Shown here in pieces: positions 17,064-26,048 of a stretch of 64,000 nt of DNA. How positions within the stretch are numbered: the first letter of the stretch is position 1; every line of letters begins with the position of its first letter. Location: contig NZ_CAESCM010000005.1 of NCBI RefSeq assembly GCF_903166585.1, forward strand, positions 62,001-126,000. The letters run 5' to 3'. Under the pieces are notes generated by a model. That model was given only the letters and a program-made list of their open reading frames with translations, was not told the origin of the DNA and did not search any database. The stretch is from Pedobacter ghigonis. Lineage in GTDB: Bacteria > Bacteroidota > Bacteroidia > Sphingobacteriales > Sphingobacteriaceae. Made by a program: the position numbers and the translations under genes.

Positions 17064-17870
17064 CTATACTTTTTTTGCCTCATTCCAATACACGTCCATT
17101 TCGGCAAGGGTCATGTCAGCCAATGTTTTACCGTTTTCTTTTGCCTTACTTTCGAGGTACTGAAAACGTTTAATAAATTTTTTATTGGTTTTTTCTAAGG
17201 CATTTTCAGGATTGATATTAATGAAACGAGCGTAATTGATCAGCGAGAAAAGTACATCTCCAAATTCTGACTCGGCTTTTTCTACATCAATAGCGATATT
17301 ATCGGCTACGTTAAATTCCGATCTAAATTCCTGTAGTTCTTCCTCTACTTTTTCCCAAACCTGGTTTTTATTTTCCCAATCGAAACCCACTCCACGGGCT
17401 TTCTCCTGAATACGGGAAGCCTTAACGAGTGCGGGTAATGAACCCGGAACACCAGCCAGAACCGATTTGTTGCCTTCTTTAAGTTTAATCTGCTCCCAGT
17501 TACGTTTTACATCTTCTTCATTTTGCACTTCTATGTCGCCATAAATATGCGGGTGGCGGTTAACCAGTTTATCGCAAACTCCGTTTAAAACATCTGTAAT
17601 ATTAAATCCGTTGGTTTCTGAAGCAATACGCGAATAAAAAACCAGGTGCATCATTACATCGCCCAGTTCCTTTTTAATTTCATCCAGATCGCCTTCCAAA
17701 ATTGCATCACTTAACTCATAAGTTTCTTCAATGGTTAAATGGCGCAGGGTTTCCATGGTTTGTTTTTTATCCCATGGGCATTGGGTACGTAAGGTATCTA
17801 AAACGGTTAGCAAACGCATAAAAGCGTCGGCAGGATTATTTGCACTGGCTGGAATTGGATTGTTAGGCAT
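17064..17870 (-). CDS. mazG: Nucleoside triphosphate pyrophosphohydrolase MazG
   Basis: A 268-residue all-alpha NTP pyrophosphohydrolase with two MazG domains. The first (about residues 12-125) has CPWDKKQTMETLRHLTIEET and the acidic metal-binding helix ELGDVMMHLVFYSRIA. The second (about residues 160-262) has KVEEELQEFR and ESEFGDVLFSLINYAR. Both keep the ExxE...ExxD metal-ligand pattern. In known members it hydrolyses NTPs and dNTPs to monophosphates and helps clear damaged nucleotides or lower (p)ppGpp. Cytoplasmic. It is convergent with the YchJ-like gene and unlinked to any mazEF pair. Confidence 0.92.
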   Translation of the reverse strand: MPNNPIPASANNPADAFMRLLTVLDTLRTQCPWDKKQTMETLRHLTIEETYELSDAILEGDLDEIKKELGDVMMHLVFYSRIASETNGFNITDVLNGVCDKLVNRHPHIYGDIEVQNEEDVKRNWEQIKLKEGNKSVLAGVPGSLPALVKASRIQEKARGVGFDWENKNQVWEKVEEELQEFRSEFNVADNIAIDVEKAESEFGDVLFSLINYARFININPENALEKTNKKFIKRFQYLESKAKENGKTLADMTLAEMDVYWNEAKKV

Positions 17871-17909
17871 GTTTTATGGTGTTTTTACAACAGGGTGTGT
17901 AATTAGCTG

Positions 17910-18359
17910 TTAACGAATGCTAAAATACCAAACCCAGGCGATTAAGAAAAGCTGAAAGGGAATTCTGAACCATAAATATTTAATACCTGGTCCGGGTTTA
18001 TATAAATCTTCGTAATTGATGCGGTGCTTTGCCGCATAAATATTGGATGGTACAACGGCAAGCAGAAAAAGCATTACTGCGAAGCCGGTGTAGTATCTGA
18101 TGCTTTCAATCTGAAGGGCAATGGCAAACAAAATTTCGAGTACGCCGGTAATCAGGATAATTTCGACCTTTTTGGGAATAAAAAGGGGAATCATAGCGGC
18201 CATACTGGTTTTAAACTTAAAGTGGCCAATAGCCGTAAAAAGCAACATCACGCCCATAGCCATATTGCCAGCAAAAATATTTCCTTTATCGAATGTGGTA
18301 TGCCCGCCAAAGGCAAGCAGGGCAACATAAACAACGAGTAATACGAACAAAGGTTTCAT
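17910..18359 (-). CDS. DoxX-like membrane protein
   Basis: A 149-residue inner-membrane protein with four predicted helices (LFVLLVVYVALLAFGGH, AGNMAMGVMLLFTAIGHF, ILITGVLEILFAIALQ and AVMLFLLAVVPSNIYAA). It ends with a fifth hydrophobic stretch, IPFQLFLIAWVWYFS. The order and HF/GVLE positions fit the DoxX-like family. No cofactor or transport motif is visible, and the family role is not defined. It lies 39 bp downstream (on the minus strand it precedes) of mazG and could be cotranscribed with it. Confidence 0.7.
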   Translation of the reverse strand: MKPLFVLLVVYVALLAFGGHTTFDKGNIFAGNMAMGVMLLFTAIGHFKFKTSMAAMIPLFIPKKVEIILITGVLEILFAIALQIESIRYYTGFAVMLFLLAVVPSNIYAAKHRINYEDLYKPGPGIKYLWFRIPFQLFLIAWVWYFSIR

Positions 18360-18422
18360 GCCTCAAATATGTAAATTAACAGGCAAATACGTTTAAAACC
18401 TGGTGTAATGGAGTTGTAAAAA

Positions 18423-18719
18423 TCACGAAATCAAATTAAAGGCAATTAATATAGTGGCGATAAACAGCACCACTAATCCTGAAAGGAAAATAAAATCTGC
18501 ACTTTTTTCAAGCCTTTGACTTACCGCATCGCCTTTTCTCATCGAAATAAAAGATAAAATACAACTGGTCATAAATAGGATAACGGCTGCAACGGCAAAC
18601 TCATCAATAATCGAACTATCGGCGAGGTTTAGTTTTTTTAAAGAGGTGAGCACAATAAAACAAATCCCCAGTAAATTGGCCGAAGTACTTAAAATGTGTG
18701 GCGAACGGTTCTCTGCCAT
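18423..18719 (-). CDS. Small three-helix membrane protein, unknown function
   Basis: A 98-residue protein with three hydrophobic segments (LLGICFIVLTSLKKL, FAVAAVILFMTSCILSFIS and FIFLSGLVVLFIATILIAF). It has charged residues at the helix ends and an N-terminal MAENRSPHILST. No known family recognised. It follows the AI-2E family transporter on the same strand with 1 bp between stop and start, so translation is probably coupled and a functional link is possible. Confidence 0.65.
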   Translation of the reverse strand: MAENRSPHILSTSANLLGICFIVLTSLKKLNLADSSIIDEFAVAAVILFMTSCILSFISMRKGDAVSQRLEKSADFIFLSGLVVLFIATILIAFNLIS

Positions 18720-18720
18720 G

Positions 18721-19830
18721 CTAATCTTTTTCCTCCAGTTTAATTTTTTTAGTAATGCGGTAAACCCGTTTTTTCTTCTCGGGTTTATGTTCTTCGCCCA
18801 TTAAAATACCCCAGGGTTTAAGGTTGTCGATCCGGTCGAAAATGATTTTGAGCATAGCGAGGTAGGGAATACACAAAAACATACCCGAAATACCCCATAT
18901 CATTTCGCCAACCACAATACCTATAAAGGCAAACAGTGCATTGATTTTTACTTTAGAGCCCACCACCAATGGCATTAAAATATTCCCGTCAATAGCATGA
19001 ACACCAACAAAAGCAATTAAAACCAATAAAACTTTACCTGCACCTGCAGTGGCGAAAGTAATTAAACAGCTAATGAGTAAGGCAAAGAAAATGCCCAGAT
19101 ACGGAACCACATTAAAAATGCCTGCCACCAAACCCAATAAAACTGCATATTTTACCCCTAAAAGGCTGAGTACGGTAATCATTAAGATGGTTACGATTAG
19201 CATTTGCAAGAACAAACCAATAATGTATTTCTTAATGATATACTGGATTTGCGATACAATTTCGCTTACCTTTTCTTTGTGTTCTTCTTTAAATACTGAT
19301 GTTAAAAAGGTAAAAAGTACCCTGCGGTAGTTTAGAATAAAAAAGGTAAACAAGAGGGTGAAGCCCAGGAATAACAGGGTTGAAGATAACGTAGCCAGCG
19401 TGGTAGCTACAATAGCAGCACTGGTTGCGAGGGCTTTTTCGGTACTATCGTTCAGGTAAGCTAGCTGTTTTTCGGAGTTTACATGAAAGGTTTTCGAAAT
19501 CCAATGTTGCAGTTCATGGTAAGATACATCTGCTTTTTCCTTTAACAAAGGCCAGTCTGCCCACAAATCGCTCAACTGATTTCCGAAAAAATATACAATA
19601 CCGCCAATTACCGCGATCATTAATATCACTGAAAGCAGTGTTGATAAACTTCTTTTAAATTTAAACCGTTGTTCCAGAAAATTGGCTACCGGAAGCAATA
19701 GTATGCCCATTAAAAAGGAGAAAAGAAGTGGAGCGAGGAGCGACTGCCCTAAAATGGCTATGTAGGTTAAGCTAATTAAACAGAAAAGTACCAGCGCAAG
19801 CTTAGGCAGGAATGATAATTTGTCTTTCAT
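18721..19830 (-). CDS. AI-2E family (PerM/TqsA-like) membrane protein
   Basis: A 369-residue inner-membrane protein of the AI-2E transporter superfamily. Eight hydrophobic segments are arranged as a pair near residues 10-55, one at 62-85, one at 150-175, and four between 210 and 340, with a long soluble stretch (about 85-145) after helix 3. Family signatures are VLLGLVAGIFNVVPYLGIFF and GNILMPLVVGSKVKINAL. Members export small molecules or act as ion exchangers; the substrate cannot be told from sequence. The C-terminus is strongly basic. It probably forms a two-gene operon with the small membrane protein at 18423. Confidence 0.88.
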   Translation of the reverse strand: MKDKLSFLPKLALVLFCLISLTYIAILGQSLLAPLLFSFLMGILLLPVANFLEQRFKFKRSLSTLLSVILMIAVIGGIVYFFGNQLSDLWADWPLLKEKADVSYHELQHWISKTFHVNSEKQLAYLNDSTEKALATSAAIVATTLATLSSTLLFLGFTLLFTFFILNYRRVLFTFLTSVFKEEHKEKVSEIVSQIQYIIKKYIIGLFLQMLIVTILMITVLSLLGVKYAVLLGLVAGIFNVVPYLGIFFALLISCLITFATAGAGKVLLVLIAFVGVHAIDGNILMPLVVGSKVKINALFAFIGIVVGEMIWGISGMFLCIPYLAMLKIIFDRIDNLKPWGILMGEEHKPEKKKRVYRITKKIKLEEKD

Positions 19831-20295
19831 AAAAATAAGTTCTGTTTAATACAATCAGGCTGGCTAAATGTTTTAATCTATGTAGCGGTAAAATACCTGT
19901 ACAAAATATTAATATTATCTGTCTTTTTTTGAAAAATATCGGAATTATAAAGGATATAGCTGGTAGAGTAGTTATTACAGATGTAAATAATTTCTTAAAG
20001 AGCTGTGACACGCGGGGATGGGTAACGTTATTGCTTCAGTTGTATTCATGGGGGCTCCGCCATTTTCTTTCGAAGCAAGTGAGATGGCTGGGGCTGTGGA
20101 GGCCGAAAAATTTATTAGGCCGGATTTAAGTAGAATTGAGATACTTTTCTAAGGCCTTGTTGGATGGAAATGCATAAACGATTATTGAATAGTGTTAATG
20201 ATAGCTTATCGAATGACTCCCGCTCAAATAACCTCAAGGTGCTTCGATTACCTGTCCCAATTTTTCATCGGGAGGCTCTAATTGACAAATTTTAA
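19831..20295. other. Intergenic region without a supported gene
   Basis: About 465 bp between a divergent-side minus gene and the AKR gene terminator. The longest frame, on the plus strand over 19929-20129, has basic, Trp-rich C-terminal composition unlike its neighbours and no RNA or repeat structure, so I do not call it. Confidence 0.5.
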
Positions 20296-20322
20296 GAGAA
20301 CCAACCTTACAGGATGGTTCTC
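20296..20322 (-). terminator. Intrinsic terminator
   Basis: An 8-bp perfect stem GAGAACCA / TGGTTCTC with an 11-nt loop, 12 bp past the stop of the minus-strand AKR gene. The minus-strand tail is TTAAAATTT, a weak U-tract. Confidence 0.6.
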
Positions 20323-20334
20323 CATTAAAACTTT

Positions 20335-21282
20335 TTAATAAACACTGGCTTTATCCAGTAGCGAAATATCTTCTGCGCTTAACTTTAAATTAGCAGCTTC
20401 GGTAAAAGATTTGAGTTGGTTTAAATCGGTAACGCTGGCAATTGGGGCTGTAACCGACGGATGGTAAAGCAGCCAGGCCAATGCTACCGATGCCTGTTCT
20501 ACGCCATGTGTTTCTGCAACCTGATCTAATGCCCCAAGGATTTTAAAACCCCGGTCGTTCAGGTATTTTTTTGCGCCACCTCCCCGCTGACTTTTACTTA
20601 AATCGGCTTCGCTGCGGTACTTTCCGCTTAAAAAACCACTGGCCAGCGCATAATAGGTAACTACGCCCAGGTTATGTTCCAGACAAGTTTTTTCGTGTTC
20701 TGCTTCAAATCCTTCACGATCGTATAGGTTGTAACCCGGCTGGTACACTTCGTAACGGGGTAAATTATGCTCGTTCGAGAAAATTAACGACTCTTTTAAT
20801 CGATTGGCCGAAAAGTTCGATGCGCCGATCCAGCGTACTTTGCCGGCTTTAATCAGGCTATCGTAAGCGCTTAGGGTTTCTTCTACTGGTGTATTTTCAT
20901 CATCATAATGCGAAAAATACAAGTCTATATAATCAGTTTGCAGGCGGTTTAATGAATGCTCGACCTGGTTAATGATGTAATCTTTTTTAAGCGATTTGCC
21001 CTGGCCCATATCTGAGCCTACTTTGGTGGCAATAATTACATCGTGCCGTTTGCCATGCGTTTTTAACCAGTTTCCAATAATGGTTTCCGATTCTCCGCCT
21101 TTATTGCCAGGCACCCAACGCGAGTAAACATCGGCTGTATCTATACAATTAAAGCCACTTTCGATAAAATGGTCTAAAATTTCGAATGATTTTGCCTGAT
21201 CAATGGTCCAGCCAAAAACGTTGCCGCCAAAAACAACCGGTGCTATATTTAAATCTGATTTACCTAATATTCTTTTTTGCAT
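20335..21282 (-). CDS. Aldo/keto reductase
   Basis: A 315-residue (beta/alpha)8 NADPH-dependent oxidoreductase. The catalytic tetrad is visible: Asp and Tyr in FNCIDTADVYSRW (about residues 44-56), Lys in VIIATKVGS and His in YFSHYDDENTPV. RWIGASNFSANRL and the C-terminal VTAPIASVTDLNQL are family segments involved in cofactor binding. The length is typical of the AKR11/AKR12-like bacterial group (about 310-330). Substrate unknown; it probably reduces aldehydes or sugar ketones in the cytoplasm. Monocistronic. Confidence 0.9.
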   Translation of the reverse strand: MQKRILGKSDLNIAPVVFGGNVFGWTIDQAKSFEILDHFIESGFNCIDTADVYSRWVPGNKGGESETIIGNWLKTHGKRHDVIIATKVGSDMGQGKSLKKDYIINQVEHSLNRLQTDYIDLYFSHYDDENTPVEETLSAYDSLIKAGKVRWIGASNFSANRLKESLIFSNEHNLPRYEVYQPGYNLYDREGFEAEHEKTCLEHNLGVVTYYALASGFLSGKYRSEADLSKSQRGGGAKKYLNDRGFKILGALDQVAETHGVEQASVALAWLLYHPSVTAPIASVTDLNQLKSFTEAANLKLSAEDISLLDKASVY

Positions 21283-21409
21283 GATTTGAATTTTATAATA
21301 GGATTAACAAACAGAATTAAATGCAGTTTTAAGAAAAGGTCTTGTTAATGTCAGTGTTTGTTTCAGTTATCAAGATTTAACCATCATCTTCCCTCATCCA
21401 TTTTCCATC

Positions 21410-22075
21410 TTACGTCCCCTTTACTGCTCTCAGCATCTCCCTCTTTCCAGGTGCACCAGGTAGTTTTTCGATGTTAAAGCCACAGGCTTTTACGGCCCGT
21501 TTTAATTTTCCGGTAATGGCGTAGGTTACAAAAGTACCCCCGGGCTTTAAAAAACTGCAGGCATGGGCAATAATCTCATCACTCCACATCTCGGGCTGAT
21601 GCTGCACAGAAAAGGCATCGTAATAAATAATGTCGAATTTTTTAGGCGTATTAAATGCGGCTAAGGTAGTATGCGGAATTTCGAGTGTGCTTAACGCCGA
21701 TAGTGACTGAGGGGCTTGAAGGGCTGCCTCATAGTTATTGATAAAAGTATTCCAAATGGCTTGCGGTACATAGACCGAATAACCCGTTTGTTCAATTAAT
21801 GTTGTTGATAAGGGAAAGGCCTCGATACTGGTGTAATCGAGTTGAATATTATGGATTTCGCAGTATTCGAGGCTTAAAATAAAATTTAAACCCGTTCCAA
21901 AACCGACTTCCAGAACAGCTATTTCAGGCTTGCCGGCAGAAGCAAATTTTAACCCAGCCTCAATAAATACGTGTTTGCTTTCCTGCAAGGCACCATGTTT
22001 GCTATGGTAATGTTCGCCTATGGTTTCGTTGTAAAGGGTATTCGAACCATCAGCGGTTGGGGTTATAATGTTCAT
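21410..22075 (-). CDS. mnmD: tRNA 5-methylaminomethyl-2-thiouridine methyltransferase (MnmD)
   Basis: A 222-residue SAM-dependent methyltransferase, the stand-alone MnmC2-type enzyme that performs the last methylation at the wobble uridine of some tRNAs. LEVGFGTGLNFIL is the SAM-binding motif I. FDIIYYDAFSVQHQPEMWSDE is the active-site region, and CSFLKPGGTFVTYAITGKLKRA is the downstream strand and helix. I start at the ATG at 22075 (MNIITPTADGSNTL), since the 16 extra residues from 22123 look non-coding. It has no fused oxidoreductase domain, unlike Escherichia coli MnmC. Divergent from the MmcQ/YjbR gene. Confidence 0.88.
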   Translation of the reverse strand: MNIITPTADGSNTLYNETIGEHYHSKHGALQESKHVFIEAGLKFASAGKPEIAVLEVGFGTGLNFILSLEYCEIHNIQLDYTSIEAFPLSTTLIEQTGYSVYVPQAIWNTFINNYEAALQAPQSLSALSTLEIPHTTLAAFNTPKKFDIIYYDAFSVQHQPEMWSDEIIAHACSFLKPGGTFVTYAITGKLKRAVKACGFNIEKLPGAPGKREMLRAVKGT

Positions 22076-22175
22076 GGGGCCTGGTGGAATTAATGATTTC
22101 TTTATGGAGGGCAAAATTAGCATTTTCTATCTGCCTTTCGGCTTTTGTTATTAGCTTTGCCTTAAATCTTTAAAA

Positions 22176-22514
22176 ATGGATATCGAAACCTTCAGAGAAT
22201 ATTGTTTGAGTTTGCCCGGTACAACAGAGGGTATGAAATGGGGCCATTTGTGTTTCATGATCGAAGAAAAAATGTTCTTCATTATCGCCATTGACGAAGA
22301 TAACAGTTTCTCGATCAAATGCGATCCGGAAGAATTTGATGCCCTAACTGTAAGAGATGGCATACAACAAGCTCACCACATGGCTAAACGCCAATGGATC
22401 CGTGTAGCCAATTTAGAGGTATTTAACGATACTGAACTAAAAAGCAGGGTAGAAGCATCGCGCGCCATGGTATTGGCTAAACTATCAAAGAAAGTTCAAG
22501 CTAAATACGCGTAG
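22176..22514 (+). CDS. MmcQ/YjbR family protein
   Basis: A 112-residue protein of the MmcQ/YjbR family (double-wing fold, structurally akin to CyaY). Recognisable are MDIETFREYCLSLPGTTEG, KWGHLCFMIEEKMFFII and WIRVANLEVFNDTELKSRVE. The size matches the family (about 110-120). DNA binding is suggested for the fold, but the function is unproven. TAGCTTTG at 22152-22159 matches the Bacteroidota -7 element, though no good -33 accompanies it. It is transcribed divergently from mnmD. Confidence 0.83.
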   Translation: MDIETFREYCLSLPGTTEGMKWGHLCFMIEEKMFFIIAIDEDNSFSIKCDPEEFDALTVRDGIQQAHHMAKRQWIRVANLEVFNDTELKSRVEASRAMVLAKLSKKVQAKYA

Positions 22515-22571
22515 TTTATTCGCGGAGCCACAAAATTATAGAGTTTTGCAGATGCAATTTTCAGCTAAGCA

Positions 22572-23369
22572 TTATTGCTCGGTTTTGGGTTCCTCTTTTT
22601 TCGAGTTGTCTTTTTTTATGCCTTTATCAGCATTCAATTCCTTCGACTTCATGATATTAAAACGGTACATTTCTTCGATTCCAACTAGTTTGCGGGTACA
22701 TTTTTCAATATCAGTGCCTTCTTCCCACAGGTAAGGGCGGAAGCTGTAGGTTTTGGTGCCATCTAAATTGGCAATGAACTGGTTCCAGCTACTCCAGCGT
22801 AAGCCTTTGTAAAAATTAGACAGGTCGCTGTCGAAACAGAAAACCAAAAACTCGCCATAACCTGCACCAAGCGGTTGCCAGCTTAAACTGTTGGGCTCCA
22901 GGTAATATACGTTTTTAATATCAGGGCCTAAACCGCCATAGTTAATGGCAAAAAAACCACCAACGGCATCATCGGCAACCAACAGATAAGGCATGTTATC
23001 GCCATATTCTTTAATGGTTTTGCCTTTATTCCATTCAGAAACAGAGCGGTTTAAACGCTCGCTTCCCGAACCTAGAATCCTGATCCAGCCATTATCAACC
23101 ATTATACCTCCGGTATTGTAAATTACCGAACCCAGGGTAGAGTAGGTAGAAATCTGCGTATTGTATAACACTTCTTTAGCTTTTGTCGAATCAACCGACA
23201 GAATCTCGACCTTGTTTTTGGCAGAATCGATCCATTTTTTTACCAGGGGCCACGCCGGATCTTTTTTATTAATTAATTCTTCGGCACTAAACAGTTTGTT
23301 TTGTGCAAAGCCGGTTAAAGAAACAAAAGTTAAAGCCAGGATGGAAAGTGTTTTGATTGCGCTTTTCAT
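22572..23369 (-). CDS. DUF2625 domain secreted protein
   Basis: A 265-residue protein with a signal peptide (MKSAIKTLSILALTFVSLTGFAQ). It is followed by a DUF2625 region. Segments typical of the family are TLGSVIYNTGGIMVDNGWIRI, DDAVGGFFAINYGGLG and FYKGLRWSSWNQFIANLDG. The C-terminus is a charged, Lys- and Glu-rich tail (KGIKKDNSKKEEPKTEQ). Most DUF2625 members known to me are about 200-240 residues and cytoplasmic, so export here is notable. The family has no assigned reaction. A terminator at 23470-23497 separates it from the upstream peptidase gene, so it has its own promoter. Confidence 0.75.
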   Translation of the reverse strand: MKSAIKTLSILALTFVSLTGFAQNKLFSAEELINKKDPAWPLVKKWIDSAKNKVEILSVDSTKAKEVLYNTQISTYSTLGSVIYNTGGIMVDNGWIRILGSGSERLNRSVSEWNKGKTIKEYGDNMPYLLVADDAVGGFFAINYGGLGPDIKNVYYLEPNSLSWQPLGAGYGEFLVFCFDSDLSNFYKGLRWSSWNQFIANLDGTKTYSFRPYLWEEGTDIEKCTRKLVGIEEMYRFNIMKSKELNADKGIKKDNSKKEEPKTEQ

Positions 23370-23469
23370 GGTATGATGGAATGTTTTTTCAAAGATAGAA
23401 TGATATTTAACAATAGCCGAAAGGAGGACAATTAATTTTTGAATGTTAACCAGAAATCAATATAAAAAC

Positions 23470-23497
23470 AAACGCCCCAATTAAAATCGGGGCGTTT
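23470..23497 (-). terminator. Intrinsic terminator
   Basis: A perfect 9-bp GC-rich stem AAACGCCCC / GGGGCGTTT with a 10-nt loop and a minus-strand T-rich tail. It ends the M13 peptidase transcript. Confidence 0.85.
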
Positions 23498-23581
23498 ACA
23501 ATATAGGGATGAAATATTCTGTAGGTTTTGGCAAGTTGGTAAAAGCCTTACGCCTTCAACCTTTATGCACTTCACCTTAAA

Positions 23582-25618
23582 TTACCACATTCTGATCCTG
23601 TCTTCTGGTTTTTTATATAATTTATCACCAGGTTTAACATCAAAGGCGTTGTACCAGGCATCCATGTTTACAGGGGCACCAATTGTACGGTACGGGCCTG
23701 GAGAGTGAGGATCGGTTTTAATTAACTGGGCAGCACTTTCTGGTAAGATGTTACCTCTCCAAACCTGTGCCCAGGCCAGGAAGAAACGTTGATCTGGCGT
23801 AAAACCATCAATTTTTTCATTGCTCTGGCCTTGTTTGGTCATTTTGAAAGCGGTATAAGCTGCATTTAAACCACCTAAATCGCCAATGTTTTCACCCATG
23901 GTTAATTTACCAATTACATGTACGGTATCCAATACGGTGTAAGCGTCAAACTGTTCGCCAAGGGCTTTTGTCTTAGCATCAAATTTAGCTTTATCATCGG
24001 CAGTCCACCAGTTTTTTAGGTTACCTGCAGCATCGTACTGGCTTCCGCTATCGTCAAAACCATGACTCATTTCGTGACCAATTACTGCACCAATACCGCC
24101 ATAGTTAACGGCATCATCGGCATTAGGATCGAAGAAAGGGAATTGTAAAATACCTGCAGGGAAAACAATTTCGTTTAGCGTTGGGCTATAATAAGCATTT
24201 ACTGTTGGCGGAGTCATGCCGAAGCGTTTGCGGTCAACAGGTTTACCCAATTGATTAACCATTTCGTTATAGCTCCAAACACTTGCATTGCGTAAGTTTT
24301 GGAAGTAAGTACCTTTATTGATCACTAAACCATCGTAGTTTTTCCATTTTTCAGGATAACCTACTTTTGGTGTAAAAGCATGTAGTTTAGCCAGTGCTTT
24401 CTGTTTGGTTTCAGGGCTCATCCACTCTAAACCATTAATTCTGATTTCGAAAGCTTTACGCAGGTTCACAATCATCTGGTTCATGCGTTCCTTCGCCTCT
24501 GGTTTAAAATATTTGGCTACATAAAGCTGGCCCAATAATTCGCCAATGGTGCCATCGGTTAACGACGACATGCGTTGCCAGCGTGGTGTTTGTACTTTCT
24601 GGCCGGTTTGTGCCTGGGTAAAGGCGAAACTGGCTTTCACAAAGGGAGAACTTAAGCTGGATGCCGATCCTTTTAAAATGTTCCATTCCAAATAGGTTTT
24701 CCAATCGGCTACAGAAACTGATTTTAACATGCCATCTAAGCTTGCCATAAACTTAGGCGACGATACTAATACAGTATCCTGACCTTTAATTTTAAATTTT
24801 GGCAGGTAGGCTGACCAATTGATATCTGGTGTTTTTTTATTGAGCTCGGCAACAGTAAGTTTGTTATAAGTGGCGTAAGGATCACGCATTTCCAAACGGC
24901 TCATCTGTGCTTCTGCAAATTGCTTTTCGATGGCAAAAACAGTTGCTGCCTTTTGTTTGGCCTCTTCTGCACTGCTACCGGTTAAGGTAAACAGGGTAAC
25001 CATATAGGTATTGTAAGCCTCGCGGATTTTGACACTGCGGGCATCGTCTTTTAAATAATAATCGCGATCGGGTAAAGTGGTACCACCCTGACCAATGTTA
25101 ACCATGTATTTGTTTACATTTTTACGGTCCTGGCCTACACCTACACCAAACATGGCGCCGGCTAAACCATTTACGCGCATGTACGCCACCTGATCCAGAA
25201 CGCCCGGGATATCTTTAATTTGCTGAATTTTAGCTAAATCGGCTTTGATTGGAGTATAGCCTAAATTTTCGATGGTTAAGCTATCCATTGCAGCGGTGTA
25301 AAAATCGCCCACCCTGCGTTTTACTGATCCGGCAGGTGCTGTTTTATCGGCTGCAGCATCTTCAACAAGTGTTTTTACTGCGTTGATGTTGAAATCGCGA
25401 AGTTCGTTGAAAGAGCCCCAGCGTGTTTCTTTAGCCGGAACAGGATTGTTTTTTACCCAGGTACCACTTGCATATTGGTAAAAATCATCGCCCGGCTTAA
25501 CCGATAAATCCATATTGGCTGGGTCGATAAATTTTTTGATGGTTTGTGCGTTTGCAGAAAAGCCAGCAGCAACTATACCCAGTGCCGCAAAATATCTTTT
25601 CAAATTTTGGTATTTCAT
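23582..25618 (-). CDS. M13 family (neprilysin/PepO-like) metalloendopeptidase
   Basis: A 678-residue exported zinc peptidase. The signal peptide is MKYQNLKRYFAALGIVAAGFSANAQ, and the N-terminal M13 domain starts at DLSVKPGDDFYQYASGTWV. The catalytic domain holds the zinc motif HEMSH in VIGHEMSHGFDDSG (about residue 515). The third ligand Glu is in GENIGDLGGLNAAY. NAYYSPTLNEIVFPAGIL and the C-terminal FDVKPGDKLYKKPEDRIRMW (Arg and Trp near the end) complete the signature. The length matches bacterial M13 proteins (about 670-690). It probably degrades peptides in the periplasm. No lipobox is present. Confidence 0.93.
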   Translation of the reverse strand: MKYQNLKRYFAALGIVAAGFSANAQTIKKFIDPANMDLSVKPGDDFYQYASGTWVKNNPVPAKETRWGSFNELRDFNINAVKTLVEDAAADKTAPAGSVKRRVGDFYTAAMDSLTIENLGYTPIKADLAKIQQIKDIPGVLDQVAYMRVNGLAGAMFGVGVGQDRKNVNKYMVNIGQGGTTLPDRDYYLKDDARSVKIREAYNTYMVTLFTLTGSSAEEAKQKAATVFAIEKQFAEAQMSRLEMRDPYATYNKLTVAELNKKTPDINWSAYLPKFKIKGQDTVLVSSPKFMASLDGMLKSVSVADWKTYLEWNILKGSASSLSSPFVKASFAFTQAQTGQKVQTPRWQRMSSLTDGTIGELLGQLYVAKYFKPEAKERMNQMIVNLRKAFEIRINGLEWMSPETKQKALAKLHAFTPKVGYPEKWKNYDGLVINKGTYFQNLRNASVWSYNEMVNQLGKPVDRKRFGMTPPTVNAYYSPTLNEIVFPAGILQFPFFDPNADDAVNYGGIGAVIGHEMSHGFDDSGSQYDAAGNLKNWWTADDKAKFDAKTKALGEQFDAYTVLDTVHVIGKLTMGENIGDLGGLNAAYTAFKMTKQGQSNEKIDGFTPDQRFFLAWAQVWRGNILPESAAQLIKTDPHSPGPYRTIGAPVNMDAWYNAFDVKPGDKLYKKPEDRIRMW

Positions 25619-26048
25619 TCGCTTAAAATAAGTTAGTTTATAATGCGAAATTTATGAAATACTAATTAATACTGTGGTAATATATTAGAAATATTACTTG
25701 TAAAACCAGTAGTAAATTTTTGCCAAACCTAGCCGTCTGATCAAATCTGATGCTGAAAATGAGATTTTAATAGATTTCATCTGTTTATATATTTAATGGT
25801 ATTCTTCAGATGGATCCTTTTCTGATTATTTTAATCGTTTGAGGATACATTTTTTAAATCTTTTATACACTATTAACATTTTTTAACAAATTTTATTGTG
25901 TGGCTGTAAAAATTATTGCTATTAAGAATGATTCGGGATAAACCATTTTATTTTCCATAAATTTGATTTCAGATCGTTTAAATACAGTTTAGTATATACC
26001 GGGCTTAAGGGCCGGGGCGTTAAGTAAAGAGGTATAGCATAATAGATA
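25619..26048. other. Intergenic promoter region, divergent genes
   Basis: 430 bp, strongly AT-rich. TAAATTTG at 25958-25965 fits the -7 element for the P-type ATPase gene but has no TTTG at -33. No clear inverted repeat of the ArsR or Zur type stands out. Confidence 0.4.

Noticed and set aside
19929-20129. A 66-residue plus-strand frame in the gap before the AKR gene
   Set aside because: Basic and Trp-rich tail, atypical composition and no neighbour context.
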